NCBI RefSeq assembly: GCF_902141855.1
Contig: NZ_CABFVH010000035.1
Coordinates: 1 to 57,824, forward strand
DNA: 57,824 nucleotides
Source of the DNA: Methylobacterium dankookense
Lineage (GTDB): Bacteria > Pseudomonadota > Alphaproteobacteria > Rhizobiales > Beijerinckiaceae
Direction: 5' to 3'
How positions within the stretch are numbered: position 1 is the first letter of the stretch; every line of letters begins with the position of its first letter. Shown here in pieces: positions 24,903 through 33,899 of the stretch. The position numbers were made by a program, and so were the translations under genes. The notes beneath the pieces were generated by a model, which saw only the letters and a list, made by a program, of their open reading frames with translations, did not search any database and was not told where the DNA came from.

Positions 24903-26189
24903 ATGAGCGCACACGGCAACACCTACGTCCCGAAGAGCCGCTTGGCGAAGTGGTTCGAGTCGCGGCTGCCGCTCGTCGGCCTGGTCCACTCGTCCTTCGT
25001 GTCCTTCCCGGTTCCGCGCAACCTCAACTACTTCTGGACCTTCGGCGCGATCCTGATCGCCTTCCTGGGCATCCAGATCATCACCGGCGTCTGGCTGGCG
25101 ATGCACTACCAGCCCTCGGCCACCGAGGCGTTCGATTCCGTCGAGCACATCATGCGCGACGTGAACTACGGCTGGCTGCTGCGCTACGCCCACGCCAACG
25201 GCGCGTCGATGTTCTTCGTCGCCGTCTACGTGCACATCTTCCGCAACCTCTACTACGGGTCCTATAAGGCCCCGCGCGAGGTGCTCTACATCCTCGGCGT
25301 CGTCATCTACCTGCTGATGATGGCCACCGCCTTCCTCGGCTACACCCTGCCGTGGGGCCAGATGAGCTTCTGGGGCGCCACCGTCATCACCAACATCCTG
25401 GCGGCGATCCCGGTGGTCGGCGACACCATCCAGAGCCTGCTCTGGGGCGGCTACTCGGTCGGCAGTCCCACCGTGAACCGCTTCTTCTCGCTGCACTTCC
25501 TGCTGCCCTGGATGATCGCCGGCGTCGTGGTGCTCCACGTCTGGGCGCTGCACGTCACGGGTCAGAACAACCCCGCCGGCATCCCGATCAAGTCCTCGAA
25601 GGACGCCGTGCCCTTCACCCCCTACGCCACGGTCAAGGACGTGTTCGCCACCGTGGTGTTCATGATCCTGTTCGCGTGGTTCATCTTCTACCAGCCGAAC
25701 TATCTCGGCCACGCCGACAACTACATCCCGGCCAACCCCGCCGTGACCCCGGCCCACATCGTGCCCGAATGGTACTTCCTGCCGTTCTACGCGATCCTGC
25801 GCGCGGTGCCCTCGAAGCTCGGCGGCGTCATCCTGATGTTCTCGGCGGTGATCATCCTGGCGCTCGCGCCCTGGCTCGACACCTCGCGGGTGCGCTCGGC
25901 GAACTACCGGCCGATCTACCGGCAGTTCTTCTGGGTGTTCGTGGCCGTGTGCTTCCTGCTCGGCTGGCTCGGCGCCAAGCCGCCGGAGGGCGGCTACGTC
26001 ATCGCCGCGCAGATCTGCACCGCCTACTACTTCGCCCACTTCCTGATCGTGATGCCGCTCTGCGGCCTGTTCGAGACCCCGACGAAGCTGCCGGGCTCGA
26101 TCCTGGAGAGCGTCACCGGGCCGGGCAAGCAGGTGAGCGGGGCGGGGATCCCCGCAGGCGCCGCCGCCGCACCGCACACGAAGGGCTGA
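24903..26189 (+). CDS. petB: Cytochrome b of the bc1 complex
   Basis: A 428-residue cytochrome b with eight membrane helices. The heme-ligand histidines fall at H97/H198 and H111/H212, in RYAHANGASMFFVAVYVHIFR and SLHFLLPWMIAGVVVLHVW. The Qo-site motif is PEWY (VPEWYFLPF, about 280). It oxidises ubiquinol at the Qo site and reduces ubiquinone at Qi. A short Ala/Pro-rich tail (about 20 residues) is typical of alphaproteobacteria. It is the middle gene of petABC, 14 bases from petC. Confidence 0.97.
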   Translation: MSAHGNTYVPKSRLAKWFESRLPLVGLVHSSFVSFPVPRNLNYFWTFGAILIAFLGIQIITGVWLAMHYQPSATEAFDSVEHIMRDVNYGWLLRYAHANGASMFFVAVYVHIFRNLYYGSYKAPREVLYILGVVIYLLMMATAFLGYTLPWGQMSFWGATVITNILAAIPVVGDTIQSLLWGGYSVGSPTVNRFFSLHFLLPWMIAGVVVLHVWALHVTGQNNPAGIPIKSSKDAVPFTPYATVKDVFATVVFMILFAWFIFYQPNYLGHADNYIPANPAVTPAHIVPEWYFLPFYAILRAVPSKLGGVILMFSAVIILALAPWLDTSRVRSANYRPIYRQFFWVFVAVCFLLGWLGAKPPEGGYVIAAQICTAYYFAHFLIVMPLCGLFETPTKLPGSILESVTGPGKQVSGAGIPAGAAAAPHTKG

Positions 26190-26203
26190 GGGACGAGAGA
26201 CAG

Positions 26204-27115
26204 ATGCGCGCCACCAGCCTCATCGCCGCCGCCCTCGCGGCGGCCCTGATCGGCCTGTCCCCGGCCACCCTGTCCCCGGCCCGCGCCGAGGACGGCCACG
26301 GCAGCCAGCCGCCGCGCCAGAAGTGGAGCTATGCCGGCGTGTTCGGCCGCTTCGACCAGGCGCAGCTCCAGCGCGGCTTCCAGGTCTACAAGGAGGTCTG
26401 CTCCGCCTGCCACTCGATGCGCCTCGTTTCCTTCCGCAACCTCGCGGAAGAGGGCGGTCCCGGCTACTCGGCGGCCCAGGTCAAGGCGCTCGCCGCGACC
26501 TACCAGGTGAAGGACGGGCCGAACGATTCGGGCGAGATGTTCGAGCGGCCCGGCCGCCCGGCCGACCGCTTCACGGCGCCCTTCCCGAACGACCAGGCCG
26601 CGGCCGCCCCCAATGGCGGCAAGGCGCCGCCGGACTTCTCGGTGCTCGCCAAGGCCCGCACCTTCGAGCGCGGCTTCCCCTGGTTCGTCTTCGACGCGCT
26701 GCCCTTCACCGGCTACTCGGAACAGGGCGTCGACTACATCCACGCGCTGCTCGTCGGCTACGAGGATCCGCCGAAGGGCACCGAGGTGCCGGACGGCACC
26801 CACTACAACCAGTACTTCCCCGGCCACCTGATCGCGATGCCCAAGCCGATCAGCGACGGGCAGGTGACCTATCCGAAGAACGACAAGGGCGAGCCGGTCG
26901 TGCCGGAGACGGTGGACCAGTACAGCAAGGACGTCGCCGCCTTCATGGCCTGGGCGGCCGAGCCGCACATGATGGCCCGCAAGGCGCTGGGCCTGCGCGT
27001 GATCCTGTTCCTGATCGTGCTCTCGGGCCTGCTCTACTACGTGAAGAAGAAGATCTGGGCGGATATCGGCGGCGAGGTGCACGGCCTCCAGCCGGAGCTG
27101 CACAAGACCTCCTGA
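26204..27115 (+). CDS. petC: Cytochrome c1
   Basis: A 303-residue cytochrome c1. Sec signal peptide at residues 1-28; covalent heme site CSACH at C66, C69 and H70; the axial methionine is expected in the LIAMPKP segment (about 210); a single C-terminal membrane anchor (about 266-285, LRVILFLIVLSGLLYYVKKK). It accepts electrons from the Rieske protein and passes them to soluble cytochrome c. ATG 26204 follows GGGACGAGAGA. The gene is the third of petABC and is closed by a strong terminator. Confidence 0.96.
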   Translation: MRATSLIAAALAAALIGLSPATLSPARAEDGHGSQPPRQKWSYAGVFGRFDQAQLQRGFQVYKEVCSACHSMRLVSFRNLAEEGGPGYSAAQVKALAATYQVKDGPNDSGEMFERPGRPADRFTAPFPNDQAAAAPNGGKAPPDFSVLAKARTFERGFPWFVFDALPFTGYSEQGVDYIHALLVGYEDPPKGTEVPDGTHYNQYFPGHLIAMPKPISDGQVTYPKNDKGEPVVPETVDQYSKDVAAFMAWAAEPHMMARKALGLRVILFLIVLSGLLYYVKKKIWADIGGEVHGLQPELHKTS

Positions 27116-27147
27116 GGCGATCTCCGCTTCCCGAAAGAGATGTGCTA

Positions 27148-27176
27148 CGGGCCCCGCGAGGGGCCCGTTTCGCTTT
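27148..27176 (+). terminator. Rho-independent terminator after petABC
   Basis: CGGGCCCC (27148-27155) and GGGGCCCG (27160-27167) form a perfect stem with a GCGA loop, followed by TTTCGCTTT. It lies 32 bases past the petC stop. Confidence 0.88.
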
Positions 27177-27185
27177 GGCGGGCAT

Positions 27186-27290
27186 CTCTCCCCCCTTGCG
27201 GGGAGGAGCCGGAGGTGGGGTGGTGCCGGACGACGCTCGGCGCCCCATCCTGAACCACCCCACCCTGCCCCCTCCCCACAAGGGGGAGGG
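27186..27290. repeat. Dispersed palindromic repeat element (type A)
   Basis: An imperfect palindrome of about 105 bases: a small CCCCTTGCGGGG hairpin, then GGTGGGGTGGT, a spacer, ACCACCCCACCCTG, and a second CCCCTCCCC...GGGGGAGGGG hairpin. This layout (outer hairpins plus inverted GGTGGGGTG arms) is shared with the element at 40841-40983. Such elements are scattered between genes in Methylobacterium and Bradyrhizobium genomes, as I recall. It separates the petABC terminator from the MTA phosphorylase start. Confidence 0.7.
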
Positions 27291-27313
27291 GACCTACCGC
27301 ACGAGGTTTTGCG

Positions 27314-28189
<876 letters not shown>

Positions 28190-28301
28190 CCGTCCGTTCC
28201 GGCGCCGGAACGCCTTTCCAGCGCGAGGGAAATCACACTAGAAGGCGGGCATTCCGGACCGGCGCCGCGCCGGCCCCCCGCGGCACTCGAAAAGCGAACG
28301 C

Positions 28302-28889
28302 ATGCGCAGCGCCAGCATCAGCCGGAAGACGGCGGAGACCGACGTCGCCGTCTCGATCGGCCTCGACGGCACCGGCCAGGCCCGGATCGCCACCGGGATC
28401 GGCTTCCTCGACCACATGCTGGAGCTGTTCGCCCGGCACGGTCTGTTCGACCTGGAGATCAAGGTCGAGGGCGACCTCCATGTCGACCAGCACCACTCGG
28501 CCGAGGATTGCGGCATCGCGCTGGGCCAGGCCTTCGCCCGGGCGCTCGGCGACAAGCGCGGCATCGCGCGCTACGCCGACGCGCACCTGCCCATGGATGA
28601 GACGCTCTCGCGCGTCTGCGTCGACATCTCGGGCCGCCCTTTCCTCGTCTTCCGCACGGCCTTCCGCGTGGAGAAGATCGGCCAGTTCGACACCGAGCTG
28701 GTGCGCGAGTGGTTCCAGGCCTTCGCCATGAATGCCGGGATCACCCTGCACGTCGAGACCTTCTACGGCGACAACGCGCACCACATCGCCGAGAGTCTGT
28801 TCAAGGGCCTGGCGCGCGCCTTGCGCAAGGCGGTGGCGCTCGATCCCCGCGAGGAGGGCCGCGTGCCCTCGACCAAGGGGACGCTCTGA
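28302..28889 (+). CDS. hisB: Imidazoleglycerol-phosphate dehydratase
   Basis: A 195-residue HisB (single-function, no phosphatase domain), converting imidazoleglycerol phosphate to imidazoleacetol phosphate. Metal-binding motifs are present twice, as expected of the tandem fold: DHMLELFARHG, DLHVDQHHSAEDCGIALG (about 62-79), then MDETLSRVCVDISGRP and ETFYGDNAHHIAESLFKGLARAL. It heads the histidine cluster. The DUF2628 gene starts 11 bases downstream. Confidence 0.96.
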   Translation: MRSASISRKTAETDVAVSIGLDGTGQARIATGIGFLDHMLELFARHGLFDLEIKVEGDLHVDQHHSAEDCGIALGQAFARALGDKRGIARYADAHLPMDETLSRVCVDISGRPFLVFRTAFRVEKIGQFDTELVREWFQAFAMNAGITLHVETFYGDNAHHIAESLFKGLARALRKAVALDPREEGRVPSTKGTL

Positions 28890-28900
28890 GGGAGCCGGAC

Positions 28901-29383
28901 ATGCGCACGCGCAGCTACACGCTTCACCCGGGCCCGGACGCGATCCCCGGCGAGGCGCACGGCCTCGACCGCGCCCAGGTGGTGGCGGACGGCTTCTCCT
29001 GGCCCGCCTTCGCCTTCTCGGTGGCGTGGTTCGCCTTCCACCGCCTCTGGCTCGCGGCCCTGATCGTGGCCGCCGGCCTCGCCCTGGTGGCGCTCGCCGG
29101 CTACGCCCTCGGCATCGCGCCGGGCGCGGCCTTCGTCATCACCCTGCTCGCCTCCGTGCTGATCGGGCTCGAGGCCTCTTCGCTTCGCCGCTGGACCCTG
29201 GCGCGGCACGGCCGGCCGGCCCGCGACGCGGTGCAGGCGGCCAGCCTCGCCGAGGCCGAGGCCAAGCTGATCGCGCGCTGGCTCGACCCGCGCAGCCTGC
29301 CGCCCGCGCCGCAGCGCCCGGCCTTCGCCCGGGACCGCGAGCCGGTGATCGGCCTGTTCCCGGCGGAAGGGGGAGGCCGGTGA
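28901..29383 (+). CDS. DUF2628 domain-containing membrane protein
   Basis: A 160-residue protein of the DUF2628 family, which in Rhizobiales sits between hisB and hisH. Residues about 10-35 carry VVADGFSWPAFAFSVAWFAFHRLW, the family hallmark, followed by two to three membrane helices (about 45-90: LALIVAAGLALVALAGYALGIA, FVITLLASVLIGLEA). The tail is polar. ATG 28901 follows GAGGGAGC. The role is unknown; conservation inside the histidine operon suggests co-regulation only. Confidence 0.85.
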   Translation: MRTRSYTLHPGPDAIPGEAHGLDRAQVVADGFSWPAFAFSVAWFAFHRLWLAALIVAAGLALVALAGYALGIAPGAAFVITLLASVLIGLEASSLRRWTLARHGRPARDAVQAASLAEAEAKLIARWLDPRSLPPAPQRPAFARDREPVIGLFPAEGGGR

Positions 29384-29394
29384 GCGGACGGACC

Positions 29395-30051
29395 ATGAGC
29401 GAGACCGTCGCGATCATCGATTACGGCTCGGGCAACCTGCACTCGGCGGCCAAGGCCTTCGAGCGCGCCGCCCGCGAGGCGGGACTCGACACGCGCATCC
29501 TGGTCACCGGCGATCCCGACGCCGTGGCGGCGGCCGACCGCGTGGTGCTGCCGGGCGTCGGCGCCTATGCCGATTGCCGCCGCGGCCTCGACGCCGTGCC
29601 CGGCATGGTCGAGGCGATGACCCGCGCCGCGATCGAGGCGGGCCGGCCCTTCCTCGGCATCTGCGTCGGCATGCAGCTCATGGCGACCCGCGGCCTCGAA
29701 TACGAGACCACCCCCGGCCTCGGCTGGATCCCCGGCGATGTCGGCCCGATCCGCCCCGCCGACCCGGCCCTCAAGATCCCGCATATGGGCTGGAACACGC
29801 TCAAGCCGGATCGCGACCACGCGCTGCTCGCCGGCATCCCCACGGGCGAGGGGGGCCTGCACGCCTATTTCGTGCACAGCTACGCGCTGAAAGCCGGCCG
29901 GCCGGGCGAGGTGGTGGCCCATGCCGATTACGGCGGCCCGGTCACCGCCATGGTCGGCCGCGACAACCTCGCCGGCACGCAGTTCCACCCCGAGAAGAGC
30001 CAGCGCCTCGGTCTGGCGCTCCTCGCCAACTTCCTCCGTTGGCGGCCCTGA
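29395..30051 (+). CDS. hisH: Imidazole glycerol phosphate synthase subunit HisH
   Basis: A 218-residue class I glutamine amidotransferase that supplies ammonia to HisF. The nucleophile is C90 in GICVGMQ; histidine and glutamate of the triad are in QFHPEKS near the end; the oxyanion strand is VLPGVGAYADC. The ATG at 29395 gives MSETVAIIDYGSGNLHSA. An in-frame GTG at 29380, closer to the GGGGAGG at 29370-29376, would add five residues, so the start is uncertain by that amount. It is part of hisB-DUF2628-hisH-hisA. Confidence 0.95.
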   Translation: MSETVAIIDYGSGNLHSAAKAFERAAREAGLDTRILVTGDPDAVAAADRVVLPGVGAYADCRRGLDAVPGMVEAMTRAAIEAGRPFLGICVGMQLMATRGLEYETTPGLGWIPGDVGPIRPADPALKIPHMGWNTLKPDRDHALLAGIPTGEGGLHAYFVHSYALKAGRPGEVVAHADYGGPVTAMVGRDNLAGTQFHPEKSQRLGLALLANFLRWRP

Positions 30052-30082
30052 GGGGCCGCCGGCGCTAAAGACGAGTCCCCCC

Positions 30083-30826
30083 GTGATCCTCTACCCGGCC
30101 ATCGATCTGAAGGAAGGGCGCTGCGTCCGCCTCGTGCAGGGGGACATGGCCCAGGCCAAGGTGTTCAACGACGATCCCGGGGCGCAGGGCGCGACCTTCG
30201 AGGCCCAGGGCTTCTCCTGGCTGCACGTGGTCGATCTCGATGGCGCCTTCGCGGGCGCGCCGCGCAACGCCGCGGCGGTCGACGCCATCCTCGCCCGCGT
30301 CACGATCCCCGTGCAGCTCGGCGGCGGCATCCGGGACATGAAGACGCTCGAGGCCTGGCTCGCCAAGGGGATCGCCCGGGTCATCATCGGCACGGCCGCC
30401 GTGCGCGACCCCGCCTTCGTGCGCGAGGCCGCCCGGCGCCATCCCGGCAAGATCGCTGTCGGCATCGACGCCAAGGACGGCCGCGTGGCGGTGGAGGGCT
30501 GGGCCCAGACCTCCAGCATGACAGCCGAGGAGCTCGGCCGCCGCTTCGAGGATGCCGGGGTCGCCGCGATCATCTACACCGACATCGCCCGCGACGGCAT
30601 CCTCAAGGGCCTCAACGTCGAGATGACGCTGGCGCTCGCCAAGGCGGTGCAGATCCCGGTCATCGCCTCCGGGGGGCTGGCCTCCATCGAGGACGTGCAT
30701 CGCCTGCTCCAGCCCGATTGCGCGCTGATCGCCGGCGCCATCACCGGCCGCGCCCTCTACGACGGCCGCATCGACCCGCAGGCGGCGCTGAAGGCCATCG
30801 CGGAGGCGCACCGCGCCGGGGCGTGA
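30083..30826 (+). CDS. hisA: 1-(5-phosphoribosyl)-5-[(5-phosphoribosylamino)methylideneamino]imidazole-4-carboxamide isomerase
   Basis: A 247-residue (beta/alpha)8 barrel isomerase of histidine synthesis. The catalytic aspartate D8 sits in YPAIDLKEGRCVRL; the second one is in IIYTDIARDGIL (near 129). Phosphate-binding loops LGGGIRD and IASGGLAS are both present. The start is GTG 30083, where VILYPAIDLK opens the family; the reading frame upstream is noncoding. It lies 31 bases after hisH and 41 bases before a DUF29 gene. Confidence 0.95.
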   Translation: MILYPAIDLKEGRCVRLVQGDMAQAKVFNDDPGAQGATFEAQGFSWLHVVDLDGAFAGAPRNAAAVDAILARVTIPVQLGGGIRDMKTLEAWLAKGIARVIIGTAAVRDPAFVREAARRHPGKIAVGIDAKDGRVAVEGWAQTSSMTAEELGRRFEDAGVAAIIYTDIARDGILKGLNVEMTLALAKAVQIPVIASGGLASIEDVHRLLQPDCALIAGAITGRALYDGRIDPQAALKAIAEAHRAGA

Positions 30827-30867
30827 TAGGATCCAAGCTCCACCAAGGATCGCGCCAGGAGGCTGCG

Positions 30868-31344
30868 ATGAGCGTCGTGAAGGCGGCGGCCCGGCCCGTT
30901 CCGGCCGGGACCGCCTACGAGGACGATTTCTACACCTGGACGCAGGAGCAGGGCGCGCGCCTGCGGGCCGGGGACATCGCGGGCCTCGACCTCGAAAACC
31001 TGGCCGAGGAGATCGAGACCCTGGGGCGCAGCGAGTTCAGCAGCCTAGTCAGCGCCTGGCGCGTGATCCTGCTGCACATGCTGAAATGGGACCATCAGCC
31101 AGAGCGCCGGACCCGGAGCTGGGCGCTGTCGATCGCGGCGCAAAGGGCCGAGGCCGCCTATGTCCTGAAGGACAATCCGGGGCTGAAGGGCCGGCTGGAG
31201 GAGGCGCTGGAGCGGGCCTATCACGGCGCGCGTATCGGCGCCGCGAAGGAGACGCGGCTGTCGCTAAGGCGCTTTCCGGAACGCTGCCCCTACACCCGGG
31301 ACGAGATGCTGACGCGTCCCTTCCCCGACGACACGACCGACTGA
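30868..31344 (+). CDS. DUF29 family protein inside the his cluster
   Basis: A 158-residue DUF29 protein: YEDDFYTWTQEQGARLRAG, LDLENLAEEIETLGRSE, VILLHMLKWDHQPERRTRSW, then LSIAAQRAEAAYVLKDNPGLKGRLEEALERAY and FPERCPYTRDEML match the family in order. DUF29 is a helical family abundant in cyanobacteria and alphaproteobacteria, with no settled function. It has its own AGGAGG (30856-30861) before ATG 30868. Its position between hisA and hisF, which are adjacent in most relatives, indicates insertion into the operon. Confidence 0.9.
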   Translation: MSVVKAAARPVPAGTAYEDDFYTWTQEQGARLRAGDIAGLDLENLAEEIETLGRSEFSSLVSAWRVILLHMLKWDHQPERRTRSWALSIAAQRAEAAYVLKDNPGLKGRLEEALERAYHGARIGAAKETRLSLRRFPERCPYTRDEMLTRPFPDDTTD

Positions 31345-31354
31345 CGAGTCCCCT

Positions 31355-32131
31355 GTGCTCAAGACCCGCATCATCCCCTGCCTCGACGTCAAGGACGGCC
31401 GCGTCGTCAAGGGCGTGCGCTTCCTCGAACTCCGCGACGCGGGCGATCCCGTCGAGGCGGCCAAGGCCTACGACGCGGCCGGCGCCGACGAGCTCTGCTT
31501 CCTCGACATCACCGCGAGCCACGAAGCCCGCGGCACCCTGCTCGACGTGGTGAGCCGCACCGCCGAGGCCTGCTTCATGCCGCTCACCGTGGGCGGCGGC
31601 GTGCGCGCGGTCGAGGACGTGCGCGCCCTCCTGCTCGCGGGCGCCGACAAGGTCGCGATCAACACCGCCGCCGTGAAGGATCCGGACCTCGTCGCCCGGG
31701 CCGCGGAGAAGTTCGGGGCGCAGTGCATCGTGGTGGCGATCGACGCCAAGCGGGTCTCGGGGCCCGGCGAGCCGGCGCGGTGGGAGATCTTCACCCATGG
31801 CGGCCGCAACCCGACCGGGCTCGACGCGATCGCATTCGCCCGCACCGTCGCCGCCAAGGGCGCGGGCGAGCTCCTCGTCACCTCCATGGACAAGGACGGC
31901 ACCCGCTCCGGCTACGACCTCGCCCTGACCCGGGCCATCGCCGACGCGGTGACCGTGCCGGTGATCGCCTCGGGCGGCGTCGGCGGGCTCGACGACCTGG
32001 TGGCGGGCGTGGCCCAGGGCGGCGCGAGCGCCGTGCTCGCCGCCTCCATCTTCCATTTCGGGCAGCACAGTGTGAGCGAGGCCAAGGCACACATGGCGGC
32101 GGCAGGCCTCTCCATGCGGCTGGATGCTTAA
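31355..32131 (+). CDS. hisF: Imidazole glycerol phosphate synthase subunit HisF
   Basis: A 258-residue barrel cyclase that makes imidazole glycerol phosphate and AICAR with ammonia from HisH. The catalytic aspartates are exactly D11 (RIIPCLDVKDGRVVKG) and D130 (VVAIDAKRV), as in the Thermotoga enzyme. Phosphate loops LTVGGGVR and VIASGGVGG are present. The start is GTG 31355, ten bases after the DUF29 stop. HisE follows after a 132-base gap. Confidence 0.96.
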   Translation: MLKTRIIPCLDVKDGRVVKGVRFLELRDAGDPVEAAKAYDAAGADELCFLDITASHEARGTLLDVVSRTAEACFMPLTVGGGVRAVEDVRALLLAGADKVAINTAAVKDPDLVARAAEKFGAQCIVVAIDAKRVSGPGEPARWEIFTHGGRNPTGLDAIAFARTVAAKGAGELLVTSMDKDGTRSGYDLALTRAIADAVTVPVIASGGVGGLDDLVAGVAQGGASAVLAASIFHFGQHSVSEAKAHMAAAGLSMRLDA

Positions 32132-32263
32132 TCCCGGCAGGATCCGTGCATAACCTGATGGCCTGTGCCATCTGTCAGCGGCCCGGCTTGCCCGCCGCCG
32201 GGCCTTGAAGCAATTTCCCGCCGATCGCGGCGCCGTTGCGGGCCCCATGATGCACGGTGTTGC

Positions 32264-32587
32264 ATGACCGAGTACACGCTGAACGACCTGGCCCAGCTGG
32301 TGGCGAGCCGGGCCGGCACCTCGCCCGACCAATCCTACACGGCCAAGCTCCTGGCGGACGGGCCGGCGAAGGCGGCCAAGAAGCTCGGCGAGGAGGCGGT
32401 CGAGGCGGCCATCGCCGCCGTGCAGGGCGACCGGGCGGGCCTGACGGCGGAGGCCGCGGACGTGCTCTACCACCTCGTGGTGCTGCTGCAGGCGGGCGGC
32501 GTCTCCCTCGACGCGGTGATGGCGGAGCTGCAGCGGCGCACCGCCCAGAGCGGCCTCGCCGAGAAGGCCGCGAGGCGCCACACATGA
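32264..32587 (+). CDS. hisE: Phosphoribosyl-ATP pyrophosphohydrolase
   Basis: A 107-residue all-alpha NTP pyrophosphohydrolase acting at the second step of histidine synthesis. Family pattern: LNDLAQLVASR, DQSYTAKLLADGPAKAAKKLGEEAVEAAIAAVQGD (metal-binding E-x-x-E), then EAADVLYHLVVLLQAGGVSLDAVMAEL (E-x-x-D). HisE is free-standing, not fused to HisI. The ATG at 32264 is chosen because it opens the family. The stop overlaps the coaA start as ATGA. Confidence 0.94.
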   Translation: MTEYTLNDLAQLVASRAGTSPDQSYTAKLLADGPAKAAKKLGEEAVEAAIAAVQGDRAGLTAEAADVLYHLVVLLQAGGVSLDAVMAELQRRTAQSGLAEKAARRHT

Positions 32588-33585
32588 GCTTCGCGCCGGC
32601 GCCCCTCGGCGCGTCCGGCCAGGACCCCGTGACCGGGGAGGGGCCGGCGACGCTCTCCCCCTATCGCCGCTTCACGCGGGAGGAATGGGCGAGCCTGCGC
32701 GCCGACACGCCGCTGACGCTCTCGGCCGACGACCTCACCCGGCTGCAATCGATCAACGACCCGATCTCGATCGAGGAGGTGGTGGCGATCTACCTGCCGC
32801 TGTCGCGCCTCCTCTCGCTCTACGTCGCCGCGACGCAGGGGCTGTTCAAGGCGACGCAGCGCTTCCTCATCGCCGAGCGCGAGCGCAAGGTCCCCTACAT
32901 CATCGGGCTCGCCGGCTCGGTGGCGGTCGGCAAGTCGACCACCGCGCGCATCCTGGCCTCGCTGCTGGCCCGCTGGCCGAACACCCCGAAGGTCGACCTC
33001 GTCACCACCGACGGCTTCCTCCTGCCGAACGCGGAACTCGCCGCCGGCGGCATCATGGAGCGCAAAGGCTTCCCCGAGAGCTACGACACGGCGGCCCTGC
33101 TGCGCTTCCTGCACGACGTGAAGGCCGGCCATCCGCGCGTGACCGCGCCGCTCTACTCGCACCTCGTCTACGACCGGGTGCCGGGCGAGGAGCGCGTGGT
33201 GGAGAGCCCCGACATCCTGATCGTCGAGGGCCTCAACGTGCTCCAGCCGGCGCGGCTGCCGCGGGACGGCACGGCGATCCCCTTCGTCTCGGACTTCTTC
33301 GACTTCTCGATCTATCTCGACGGGCACGAGGACGACCTGCACCGCTGGTACGTCATGCGCTTCATGAAGCTGCGCGAGACGGCCTTCCGCGATCCGCGCT
33401 CCTTCTTCCGCAAATATGCCGAGGTGCCCGAGGCCGAGGCGCTCGCCATCGCCGACCGGCTCTGGACCACGATCAACCTGCCGAACCTGCGCGAGAACAT
33501 CCTGCCGACGCGCCAACGCGCCAGCCTGATCCTCGCCAAGGGGGCGAGCCACCGGATCGAGAGCGTCGCGCTGCGGCGGCTGTGA
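32584..33585 (+). CDS. coaA: Type I pantothenate kinase
   Basis: A 333-residue prokaryotic type I pantothenate kinase (first step of coenzyme A synthesis). P-loop GLAGSVAVGKST (about 109-120), then DLVTTDGFLLPN, RKGFPESYDTAALL, YSHLVYDRVP, ILIVEGLNVLQ and TINLPNLRENILPTRQRA, all in the E. coli order. CoA feedback residues lie in the N-terminal region. It overlaps hisE by four bases, an arrangement conserved in Rhizobiales, so it shares the his transcript. Confidence 0.95.
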   Translation: MSFAPAPLGASGQDPVTGEGPATLSPYRRFTREEWASLRADTPLTLSADDLTRLQSINDPISIEEVVAIYLPLSRLLSLYVAATQGLFKATQRFLIAERERKVPYIIGLAGSVAVGKSTTARILASLLARWPNTPKVDLVTTDGFLLPNAELAAGGIMERKGFPESYDTAALLRFLHDVKAGHPRVTAPLYSHLVYDRVPGEERVVESPDILIVEGLNVLQPARLPRDGTAIPFVSDFFDFSIYLDGHEDDLHRWYVMRFMKLRETAFRDPRSFFRKYAEVPEAEALAIADRLWTTINLPNLRENILPTRQRASLILAKGASHRIESVALRRL

Positions 33586-33602
33586 GCGGGTCTCATACCA
33601 AA

Positions 33603-33639
33603 GTGCGTTGATCCCGACCCATGGTCGGGATCAACGCAC
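33603..33639. repeat. Perfect 17-bp palindrome (type B)
   Basis: GTGCGTTGATCCCGACC (33603-33619) and its exact reverse complement (33623-33639) flank the 3-base loop CAT. There is no T-run, so it is not a typical terminator. Its length and perfection mark it as a dispersed repeat or recently duplicated element. Confidence 0.8.
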
Positions 33640-33772
33640 CCGGCGGACGACCGCCGCCGCGCCGTCGCGCGGGCAGACGGCGATGAGTCGAGCTCAGCGC
33701 CGTCTGGATCAGAGCCTGTTCGAGCGGGATCGACTGATCGTCATGCAGAGATGGGGCTCGTCCTACCAAACC

Positions 33773-33849
33773 ACCTCATCCTGAGGTGCGAGGCATCAGC
33801 CGAGCCTCGAAGGAGGCCTCCGCTTCGCTCCGGCACCTCAGGATGAGGT
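33773..33849. repeat. Dispersed repeat with 17-bp ACCTCATCCTGAGGTGC arms (type C)
   Basis: ACCTCATCCTGAGGTGC (33773-33789) and its exact reverse complement (33833-33849) enclose 43 bases with GCCTCGAAGGAGGC and CTCCGCTTCGCTCCGG. CCTCATCCTGAGG-type repeats are widespread in alphaproteobacterial intergenic DNA, to my knowledge. Each arm also contains the inner palindrome CCTCATCCTGAGG. Confidence 0.8.
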
Positions 33850-33899
33850 CGAGGGGGATCAGCGGATTGAACACCTGCTCGATCCGCTCAAACAGGCTC

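Larger units (their letters stand above)
33586..33899. other. Repeat-filled intergenic region between coaA and thpR
   Basis: A 314-base convergent gap almost wholly made of inverted repeats: the 37-base palindrome at 33603-33639, the 77-base element at 33773-33849, and short AGCGGAT/ATCCGCT repeats at about 33860-33889. No open frame here looks coding. Confidence 0.7.
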
